A DNA stretch of 37,398 nt, taken from assembly GCA_965243605.1 (NCBI GenBank), contig CBDEVQ010000036.1, forward strand, positions 1 through 37,398, written 5' to 3'. Origin of the DNA: JBMYYR01 sp965243605. GTDB lineage: Bacteria; Bacteroidota; Bacteroidia; Flavobacteriales; CAJXXR01. How positions within the stretch are numbered: position 1 is the first letter of the stretch; every line of letters begins with the position of its first letter. The position numbers and the translations under genes are program-made. Below are positions 30,573-37,398 of the stretch, in pieces. The notes under the pieces are model-generated. The model searched no databases. It saw only the letters and a program-made list of their open reading frames with translations, and was not told where the DNA came from.

Positions 30573-33500
30573 ATGAAAAGAGTATTTGAATTACTATCCT
30601 CAACCAAATTAGCAACTGTACTTTTGCTTGTATTTGGTGCCGCTATTGGGTATGCCACTTTCATTGAAAATGAATATGATACCATAACAGCCAAAGTACT
30701 TATTTATAATGCCCGCTGGTTTGAGGTATTACTCTTTTTATTGGTAATAAATTTTATTCTCCATATTCCTAAATATAAATTAACAAGTAAAGAGAAGCTA
30801 CCTGTGTTTATTATGCACTTATCTTTAATTGTGATAATAGCTGGAGCCGGAATAACTCGATATGTTGGTTTTGAGGGAAGTATGCCTATTAGAGAGGGTG
30901 AAACGAGTAATCGTATGTATAGTTTAGAGCCTTACCTACAAGTTTTTGTTGCAAGTTCGTCTGAACAAATGGGGTACAGAAGACCTCTATACTTTACAGA
31001 TATTACAGATAATAGTTTCGAATCTACCTTAGAGTTTAAGGGACACGACGAAATCAATGTATCGTATGTAGACTACATACCAAACGCTGAAGAAAGCATT
31101 GAAGAACATGTTTCTGGAGGTAAAGATATTTTAGAAATTGTGACCAATGATGCTAATGGACGTGTAACCTTTCATCTTACAGAAGGTGAGAGTAAACGTA
31201 TAGGGCCAGTAATGTTGTCTTTTGAAGATAATACGAACCCAGATGCCATTAAAATATACAAATCGGTAGACGGATTAAAAATTACTTCGCCAATTGATAT
31301 TGCAACCATGAAAATGCCTACAATGGTTAAAGATACAATTTGGTCGGACTCTGATGTATCTTTTGAAACTATGAAGTTGCATATGGTAAAAGGTGGTGGA
31401 CAATTTGTTTTTAAAACGCATTATCAAAAAGCCGTTAAAAAATGGGTGACATCTAAAGAAGAAGGTGCTGATTTGCAAGATGTACTTCAGGTGAAGGTAA
31501 ATTACAATTCCGAAGAGACTGTTGTTGATTTGATAGGAGGGGCAAATAGAATCCCTTCATTTAGCCGATTCCAATTAGGAGATTTACTTTTTCAAATGGC
31601 TTATGGTTCTAAAACCATTGAACTTCCATTTTCTATTGCCTTGAATGATTTTATTTTAGATCGTTATCCAGGATCAATGAGTCCTTCATCATATAAAAGT
31701 ATTATCACATTATTAGATGACCGATTTGGCGTAAGAGATACAAGAGAAATTTTCATGAATAACGTAATGGATTATGGAGGATATAGATTCTTCCAATCGT
31801 CTTATAATCCAGATGAAAAAGGAACAATTTTATCTGTAAATAATGATGAAATGGGAACCAAAGTAACCTATTTAGGTTATTTCTTATTGGGATTAGGATT
31901 CATTTTAACCTTTTTATATAAAGGATCAAGATTCCAAACGATTCGAAAAATGATCCTTCAATCGAGAAAGAAAAGACTGAATAGCACTCTTATTGTATTG
32001 TTAAGCTGTATTTCGTTTTCTGGATTTGCACAATATGGAGAAAACGAACAAAATAAAACAGATGAACATGCTGGACATAATCATGCAACAGGAGAACATC
32101 ATCATCATGGAGATCACGAAACATCAGGTGTTTTATTAGATCGCAAATTAATAGAAAACGATAGTAATCGAGTATTTGTACCGATAGATGCCGAGCACGC
32201 TGAACGTTTTGGACAATTAATAGTCCAAACACAAGGTGGACGTTTTCAACCTGTAAATTCTATTGCTGTAGATATTCTGCATAAAATTTCTAGAAAGGAT
32301 AAAGTATCTGTGGAAGGACATAAGAATTTAACACCAATGCAGGTTATGTTAGATTTAATGATTTCACCAGATTACTGGAAAAATCAAGACTTAATCTATA
32401 TAAAGAATTTAACCTTAGCAGAACGTTTAGGGTTTGATAGAAAGATTGTATCCTTTAATGACTTCTTTACAGATAAAATGGAGTATAAACTTCAAAAATA
32501 TAGTGAAGAGGCCTTTCGTAAGAAACCCATAGAACAAAGTTCTTTCGATAAAGAAGTTATTAGGCTTGATGAAAGGATAAATGTTTTTATGATGGCCATG
32601 CGAGGGAGCTTTCTTAAGATATTTCCAAAACCAAAATCAGAGAATAATGAATGGATGAATTGGACAGATTCATTGGCTAATGTTCCGATTGGTGGAGATA
32701 TGAAAAACGACAAAGATTCAATCGTTTCTCTAAAACAAGTGACATACTCTAATTTACTAGTTGTATATAATATGAGTTTGGCTGATGCAAAAACATCAAG
32801 TGATTACACATTGTCAGACCAGGTTGTTAAAAGTTTAGCGACTTTACAAAGGCAAAATTCTCCAGATGGTATACTACCAGGGGCTGAGAAATTAGCCATG
32901 GAAGCAACCTATAATAAGTTAAATATTTTTAAAACCTTAGAAAGGTTATACTCTGTAATTGCTATATTTTTACTTCTATTTACATTTATTGAAGTATTGG
33001 TTAGGCATAAGGATTCTAATTGGTATATATTCTTAGTGAAATGTCCAATGTATTTCTTTATGACGGCTTTATTTTTAGCCTTTTTATACCATACATACGG
33101 AATGGGAATGCGTTGGTATTTAGCTGAACATGCACCATGGAGTAATGGTTACGAAGCATTATTACTTGTTGCATGGGCTGGACTATTAGCTGGATTTTTA
33201 TTCTCTAAATATTCTAAGTTAACCTTGGCTGCAACCGCACTATTGGCATTCTTTATTTTAATGACAGCAGGTCATAGTTCATATGATCCACAATTAACAA
33301 ATTTACAACCTGTACTAAAATCGTATTGGTTAGTTATTCATGTTGCTGCCATTACAGTAAGTTATGGATTCTTTGGATTGGCCTTTATTTTAGGATTAAT
33401 AAACATGATTATCTATATTATTAGAACCAAAAAGTCTAAAAAATATTTAGGAAGTTTAGCACAAGAGCTTTCATATATTAGTGAAATGACAATAAGTATT

Positions 33501-33872
33501 GGACTTGCATTAGCTGCCGTGGGTACCTTTCTAGGAGGTATTTGGGCAAATGAGTCTTGGGGAAGATATTGGGGATGGGATGCTAAAGAAACATGGGCAT
33601 TAGTTATTGTATTAATTTATGCGATGGTATTACACTTCCGTTTTATACCTAAATTAAAATCAGCTTATGTTTTCAGTGTAGCATCAATCTTAAGCTTTGG
33701 AACTGTATTAATGACATTTTTTGGAGTTAATTACTATTTATCTAAAGGATTACACTCATACGCAAGAGGAGAGACTCCTGCGTTTCCACAATGGGCATGG
33801 GTAAGTATATTTAGTGTACTTGCCATCATCATAATAGCTGGAATTAAATATCGCATGATCGAAAAGAAATAG
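30573..33872 (+). CDS. ccsBA: Cytochrome c biogenesis protein, ResB-CcsA fusion
   Basis: 1099-aa integral membrane protein of the system II heme export and ligation machinery, which attaches heme to CxxCH of apocytochromes c outside the inner membrane. The N-terminal ResB/CcsB part has membrane segments at about 10-30, 45-60, 70-90 and 430-450 around a large periplasmic domain. A signal-like hydrophobic stretch (about 468-486) precedes a His-rich loop (HAGHNHATGEHHHHGDH at 499-515). The C-terminal CcsA part has several helices, the segment AEHAPWSNGYEALL, and the heme-handling WWD motif WGRYWGWDAKETW at 996-1008. Fused ResB-CcsA proteins are usual in Bacteroidota. Confidence 0.93.
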   Translation: MKRVFELLSSTKLATVLLLVFGAAIGYATFIENEYDTITAKVLIYNARWFEVLLFLLVINFILHIPKYKLTSKEKLPVFIMHLSLIVIIAGAGITRYVGFEGSMPIREGETSNRMYSLEPYLQVFVASSSEQMGYRRPLYFTDITDNSFESTLEFKGHDEINVSYVDYIPNAEESIEEHVSGGKDILEIVTNDANGRVTFHLTEGESKRIGPVMLSFEDNTNPDAIKIYKSVDGLKITSPIDIATMKMPTMVKDTIWSDSDVSFETMKLHMVKGGGQFVFKTHYQKAVKKWVTSKEEGADLQDVLQVKVNYNSEETVVDLIGGANRIPSFSRFQLGDLLFQMAYGSKTIELPFSIALNDFILDRYPGSMSPSSYKSIITLLDDRFGVRDTREIFMNNVMDYGGYRFFQSSYNPDEKGTILSVNNDEMGTKVTYLGYFLLGLGFILTFLYKGSRFQTIRKMILQSRKKRLNSTLIVLLSCISFSGFAQYGENEQNKTDEHAGHNHATGEHHHHGDHETSGVLLDRKLIENDSNRVFVPIDAEHAERFGQLIVQTQGGRFQPVNSIAVDILHKISRKDKVSVEGHKNLTPMQVMLDLMISPDYWKNQDLIYIKNLTLAERLGFDRKIVSFNDFFTDKMEYKLQKYSEEAFRKKPIEQSSFDKEVIRLDERINVFMMAMRGSFLKIFPKPKSENNEWMNWTDSLANVPIGGDMKNDKDSIVSLKQVTYSNLLVVYNMSLADAKTSSDYTLSDQVVKSLATLQRQNSPDGILPGAEKLAMEATYNKLNIFKTLERLYSVIAIFLLLFTFIEVLVRHKDSNWYIFLVKCPMYFFMTALFLAFLYHTYGMGMRWYLAEHAPWSNGYEALLLVAWAGLLAGFLFSKYSKLTLAATALLAFFILMTAGHSSYDPQLTNLQPVLKSYWLVIHVAAITVSYGFFGLAFILGLINMIIYIIRTKKSKKYLGSLAQELSYISEMTISIGLALAAVGTFLGGIWANESWGRYWGWDAKETWALVIVLIYAMVLHFRFIPKLKSAYVFSVASILSFGTVLMTFFGVNYYLSKGLHSYARGETPAFPQWAWVSIFSVLAIIIIAGIKYRMIEKK

Positions 33873-33909
33873 TCTGTTTTCATATTTCAATATTGAAAAC
33901 AAATAATTT

Positions 33910-33950
33910 AAAGAGTTGTAAGGAATTTTAATTTCTGCAACTCTTTTTTT
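33910..33950 (+). terminator. Terminator of the ResB-CcsA gene
   Basis: AAAGAGTTG (33910-33918) pairs with CAACTCTTT (33938-33946), a 19-nt loop with partial inner pairing, then a T run to 33950. Confidence 0.85.
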
Positions 33951-34187
33951 ATTGAATTGTAAATCAATCTTTTGCAACAAGGTGTTGAGGTTTATACTTT
34001 GTTATGCTGATGATAATTTGATAAAATTGAACAATTTATAGAGTATTTTTATTAAATTGGTGCTTTGGATTTTTTTCAAAAGAAAAGTATAGTATAGACT
34101 TGTCAATTAAATACGAATTTGATGATTTTTTTGTGTTAATACTCCGAAAAATATCAAACGTATCGTTATTTAATTGTTAAAGATTTA

Positions 34188-34195
34188 TACCTTTG
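34188..34195 (+). promoter_or_regulatory. Putative -7 box TACCTTTG before pckA
   Basis: A TAnnTTTG match 28 bp before ATG 34224, giving a start near 34202. No TTG at the ideal -33 distance. Confidence 0.4.
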
Positions 34196-34223
34196 TCAAC
34201 ATATAATTAAAAAACAAAAAGTA

Positions 34224-35834
34224 ATGATTGAAAAGGGATTGCGTCCATCGTCATTTTCATTGGCTGATATGGGAATCAAAGACGCTACCGTTTCTTGGAA
34301 CTTAAGTCCTGAGGAACTAACAAAAATTACAGTAGAAAATGGTCAAGGTGTAATCGCTGGATCAGGTGCTTTAGCAATTGATACAGGTAAATTTACAGGG
34401 CGTTCGCCTAAAGACCGCTTCATCGTAAAAGATGAGTTAACACAAGACGCTGTTTGGTGGGGGGATATCAACATTCCTTTTGAAGCAGCAAACTTCGATA
34501 AGCTTTATACTAAAATGATGGCTTATTTAAGTGGAAAACAACTTTACGCACGTAATGCATTCGCATGTGCCGAAGAAAGCTACAAACTACCTGTAACGGT
34601 AATCAATGAATATCCTTGGTCTAACATGTTTGTTTACAATATGTTTATTAGACCTTCTGAAGACGAAATCACGAACTTTACAAATGAATGGACAGTAATT
34701 AATGCTCCTGGATTTATGGCTAATCCTGAAGAGGATGGTACACGTCAGGAAAACTTTGCTGTTTTAAGTTTTGAAAAGAAAATGATCCTTGTTGGTGGTA
34801 CTGGATATACAGGTGAAATTAAGAAGGGAATTTTCTCTGCTCTTAACTTTATCTTACCATTCCAAAAGAATACATTATCTATGCACTGTTCGGCAAATGT
34901 TGGAGAGGACAATGATACAGCTATTTTCTTTGGATTATCAGGAACTGGTAAAACGACACTTTCAGCTGATCCGAATCGTAAATTAATTGGTGATGATGAG
35001 CACGGATGGGCAGAAAATTCTGTATTCAACTTTGAAGGTGGATGTTATGCTAAAACAATTGACTTAACGGCTGAAAAAGAACCAGATATCTTTAAAGCAA
35101 TTAAGCCAGGTGCTATTTTAGAAAACATTAATTTCTTTGATGGGACTAAAGATGTAGATTTCGAAAACGTTGAGAAAACTCAAAATACACGTGTTTCTTA
35201 TCCAATCTACCATATTAATAATATTCAAAAGCCATCTGTAGGTCCTAAGCCTAAGAATATTTTCTTCTTAACTTGTGATGCTTTTGGAGTATTACCTCCA
35301 ATATCTAAATTAAGTACAGGTCAGGCAATGTTCCACTTTATTTCTGGATATACAGCGAAAGTTGCTGGTACAGAGGCAGGTGTTACAGAACCTCAGACTA
35401 CATTCTCAGCTTGTTTTGGAGCTCCATTTATGCCACTTCATCCAACTTACTATGCAGAAATGTTAGGTAAGAAAATGGAAGAAAACGATGTAAATGTATG
35501 GCTAGTAAACACTGGATGGTCTGGTGGAGGATATGGAATAGGATCTAGAATGAAATTAGGTTTTACACGTTCTATGATTACAGCAGCCTTAAATGGTGAG
35601 TTGAAAGATGTAGCGTATACAAAGCATGAGATTTTTGGATTAGATATGCCAAATACATGTCCTAATGTACCAGATGAGATTTTATCACCTAAAAATACTT
35701 GGGCTGATAAATCTGTATATGACACAAAAGCAAATGAATTAGCGAAAGCATTTAACGAAAACTTTAGCCAGTTTAGTTCTAATGCAAGTGAAGAAATCCT
35801 TGCTGGAGCACCAGTTGTTAAGGAAAACGCATAG
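34224..35834 (+). CDS. pckA: Phosphoenolpyruvate carboxykinase (ATP)
   Basis: 536-aa cytosolic enzyme that decarboxylates and phosphorylates oxaloacetate to PEP with ATP, the entry step of gluconeogenesis. The P-loop (kinase-1a) is GLSGTGKTTLS from residue 237, followed by the metal-binding LIGDDEHGW (kinase-2). The upstream TGRSPKDRFIVKD block and the MHCSANVGE block before the P-loop are typical of the ATP-dependent class, as are the NTGWSGGGYGIGSRMKL and later segments. Length is standard. It is a single-gene unit with a promoter-like box and a strong terminator. The neighbouring pdhB and accC suggest no direct operon link. Confidence 0.96.
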   Translation: MIEKGLRPSSFSLADMGIKDATVSWNLSPEELTKITVENGQGVIAGSGALAIDTGKFTGRSPKDRFIVKDELTQDAVWWGDINIPFEAANFDKLYTKMMAYLSGKQLYARNAFACAEESYKLPVTVINEYPWSNMFVYNMFIRPSEDEITNFTNEWTVINAPGFMANPEEDGTRQENFAVLSFEKKMILVGGTGYTGEIKKGIFSALNFILPFQKNTLSMHCSANVGEDNDTAIFFGLSGTGKTTLSADPNRKLIGDDEHGWAENSVFNFEGGCYAKTIDLTAEKEPDIFKAIKPGAILENINFFDGTKDVDFENVEKTQNTRVSYPIYHINNIQKPSVGPKPKNIFFLTCDAFGVLPPISKLSTGQAMFHFISGYTAKVAGTEAGVTEPQTTFSACFGAPFMPLHPTYYAEMLGKKMEENDVNVWLVNTGWSGGGYGIGSRMKLGFTRSMITAALNGELKDVAYTKHEIFGLDMPNTCPNVPDEILSPKNTWADKSVYDTKANELAKAFNENFSQFSSNASEEILAGAPVVKENA

Positions 35835-35847
35835 TTCTTTATCATAT

Positions 35848-35886
35848 AAAAAACCGCCATTGATTCATTTCGATGGCGGTTTTTTT
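35848..35886 (+). terminator. Terminator of pckA
   Basis: ACCGCCAT (35853-35860) pairs with ATGGCGGT (35873-35880), extended inward by three pairs, with an A run before and a T run to 35886. 13 bp after the stop. Confidence 0.93.
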
Positions 35887-35916
35887 GTATTATAATTTTC
35901 AGGAAATTCTAGAAAT

Positions 35917-35951
35917 AAAAAAAGCAGATGTTAACAACATCTGCTTTTTTT
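35917..35951. terminator. Bidirectional terminator, mainly for guaA (minus strand)
   Basis: A7-GCAGATGTT (35917-35932), AAC loop, AACATCTGC-T7 (35936-35951): a perfect 16-bp stem, with T runs on both strands. It lies 18 bp past the guaA stop. Confidence 0.92.
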
Positions 35952-35969
35952 ATAATTATTAATTCGTTC

Positions 35970-37397
35970 TTATTCCCACTCAATCGTTGCAGGCGGTTTA
36001 GAACTTATATCGTATACTACTCGGTTAACACCTTTAACTCGGTTAATAATCTTATTTGAAATTTCAGCTAAAAATTCATAAGGTAAATGTACCCAGTCAG
36101 CAGTCATTCCATCCGTAGATTCTACAGCTCTTAAAGCAACGGCCTTTTCATAAGTACGTTCGTCACCCATAACACCTACAGATTGTACAGGTAATAAAAT
36201 AGCTCCAGCTTGCCATACTTTATCGTATAACCCATGCTCTTTTAAACCATCAATAAAGATCGCATCAACATCTTGAAGGATATTTACTTTATCTGGAGTA
36301 ATATCTCCTAAAATTCTGATGGCTAATCCTGGACCTGGAAATGGATGACGTCCTAATAAATCTGGACTTAATCCCATTGCCTTACCAACACGTCTTACTT
36401 CATCCTTAAATAATAAGCGCATAGGTTCAACAATTTTTAATTTCATATAATCTGGCAATCCACCAACATTATGATGAGACTTAATTGTTGCAGATGGTCC
36501 ACCAGTAGCAGATACAGATTCAATAACATCTGGATAAATAGTACCTTGAGCTAACCATTTTACATCTTGTATTTTTGCTGATTCTTGATCGAATACATCA
36601 ATAAATACTTTTCCAATAGCTTTTCTTTTTGCTTCAGGATCTGATAATCCTTCTAATGCAGAGTAAAATTGTTGGGAAGCATCTACACCAATAACATTTA
36701 AACCTAAATGTTCATAGTTCTTAAGAACAGATTCAAACTCATTTTTACGTAAAAGACCATTGTTTACAAATACACAATAAAGGTTTTCACCAATTGCTTT
36801 ATTTAAAAGTACAGCAGTTACTGAAGAATCTACACCTCCAGATAATCCGAGTACAACTTTATCATTTCCTAATTGAGCTTTCAATTTAGCAACAGACTCT
36901 TCAACAAATGAATCTGGTGTCCAATCTTGAGAATATCCACAAACATCTACTAAAAAGTTTTTAAGTAGAGTTAGTCCATCTGTAGAGTGATATACTTCTG
37001 GGTGGAATTGAATTCCGTAAGTATCTTCACCTTGAATATGGTAAGCTGCTACTTTTACATCGTTTGTAGATCCTATAATTTCAAAAGAATCTGGAATACT
37101 TGTTATTGTATCTCCATGGCTCATCCAAACTTGTGAGTTAGAAGGAACACCTTTTAAAAGCACATTTGAACTGTTAACTTCTGATAGATGGGCTCTTCCA
37201 TATTCTCTATGTTTTGAAGGGCTTACTGTACCTCCAGATACTTTTGCTAAGTATTGGGCTCCATAACAAACACCTAATAAAGGAACATGCTTTCTTATAT
37301 TGTCTAAGTTAGGTATCGGATGATTTTCATCATTAACTGATGAAGGACTTCCTGAAAGAATTACACCTTTAACGTTTTCATCAAGTGTTTCCACTTT
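35970..37397 (-). CDS. guaA: GMP synthase (glutamine-hydrolysing), 5' end cut by the window
   Basis: At least 475 codons of GuaA, which converts XMP to GMP using glutamine amide nitrogen and ATP. The class I amidotransferase domain shows GSPSSV, LLGVCYGAQYLA with the nucleophilic Cys, and the FHPEV histidine-glutamate pair. The ATP-pyrophosphatase domain carries the P-loop LGLSGGVDSSV, and the dimerisation domain ends in the typical YDISSKPPATIEWE. The frame is open to the right edge. The GTG at 37392-37394 is only the first apparent start; the native N-terminus (usually about 35 further residues with an ILDFGSQYTQLIARR-type block) lies outside the window. The gene ends in a bidirectional terminator. 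Confidence 0.95.
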   Translation of the reverse strand, partial: KVETLDENVKGVILSGSPSSVNDENHPIPNLDNIRKHVPLLGVCYGAQYLAKVSGGTVSPSKHREYGRAHLSEVNSSNVLLKGVPSNSQVWMSHGDTITSIPDSFEIIGSTNDVKVAAYHIQGEDTYGIQFHPEVYHSTDGLTLLKNFLVDVCGYSQDWTPDSFVEESVAKLKAQLGNDKVVLGLSGGVDSSVTAVLLNKAIGENLYCVFVNNGLLRKNEFESVLKNYEHLGLNVIGVDASQQFYSALEGLSDPEAKRKAIGKVFIDVFDQESAKIQDVKWLAQGTIYPDVIESVSATGGPSATIKSHHNVGGLPDYMKLKIVEPMRLLFKDEVRRVGKAMGLSPDLLGRHPFPGPGLAIRILGDITPDKVNILQDVDAIFIDGLKEHGLYDKVWQAGAILLPVQSVGVMGDERTYEKAVALRAVESTDGMTADWVHLPYEFLAEISNKIINRVKGVNRVVYDISSKPPATIEWE

Positions 37398-37398
37398 A

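Larger units (their letters stand above)
33873..34223 (+). other. Intergenic region of 351 bp between the ResB-CcsA gene and pckA
   Basis: Holds a perfect palindrome TTTCAATATTGAAA (33885-33898), the terminator at 33910-33950, about 230 bp of AT-rich sequence without an ORF, and the -7 box of pckA (34188-34195). The long leader-side gap may hold regulatory sites for gluconeogenic control of pckA, but no specific operator was recognised. Confidence 0.5.

Noticed and set aside
33885..33898. Perfect palindrome TTTCAATATTGAAA after the ResB-CcsA gene
   Set aside because: It lies between a stop codon and a terminator, far from the next promoter; short AT-rich palindromes are expected by chance.
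1..37398. CRISPR arrays, tRNA/rRNA genes, prophage, transposons or integrons
   Set aside because: No regularly spaced repeats, no tRNA T-loop-like segments within a cloverleaf context, and no transposase, integrase or phage structural genes were found.

Overview
The window looks like a chromosomal segment from a low-GC member of the Bacteroidota, most likely class Flavobacteriia. The evidence is a PorT-family type IX secretion (T9SS) gene next to a menaquinone methyltransferase gene, a secreted protein ending in a gliding-motility/T9SS type B (CHU_C) sorting domain, a fused ResB-CcsA cytochrome c biogenesis protein, DUF4294 and DUF3822-like genes, and repeated TAnnTTTG -7 boxes upstream of genes. 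No genus is claimed.

Layout: 1-3.4 kb is a plus-strand cluster: the tail of a cut gene, menG/ubiE, porT, and a FAD-dependent oxidoreductase split by a one-base shift. A 20-bp bidirectional terminator separates it from the minus-strand pair sbcC and a beta-barrel-like protein (3.4-7.8 kb). Plus-strand genes follow for a secreted protein of unknown role, pdhB, and another secreted protein (7.9-12.6 kb). After a convergent terminator comes the minus-strand operon RecD-like helicase, acyltransferase, lytic transglycosylase (15.6-12.7 kb). A plus-strand overlapping pair (15.7-17.2 kb) converges on the minus-strand accC, DUF4294, plsC operon (20.1-17.2 kb); that operon's terminator lies inside the last codons of the opposing gene. 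A 0.5-kb gap upstream of accC holds a possible minus-strand leader with an 18-codon hydrophobic ORF and a terminator.

20.6-25.2 kb carries a frameshifted T9SS substrate, a CsaA-like tRNA-binding protein, a small unknown gene and a plug/vWA chimera. 25.2-25.9 kb has a palindrome-rich leader, a 121-aa unknown protein and an overlapping 26-codon ORF for a cationic amphipathic peptide. Then come a metallophosphoesterase (-), a Crp-like regulator, a DinB-like protein, trxA, pyrD, a CAT-fold acetyltransferase, the ResB-CcsA fusion, pckA and, at the right edge, guaA (-) lacking its N-terminus.

Most of the window is central metabolism (pyruvate dehydrogenase, PEP carboxykinase, biotin carboxylase, pyrimidine and GMP synthesis, menaquinone) and envelope biogenesis. 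I see no CRISPR array, prophage, insertion sequence, tRNA or rRNA. I do not see a complete new system. The least explained items are the accC leader with its micro-ORF, the 25.4-25.9 kb locus, and two one-base frame disruptions.
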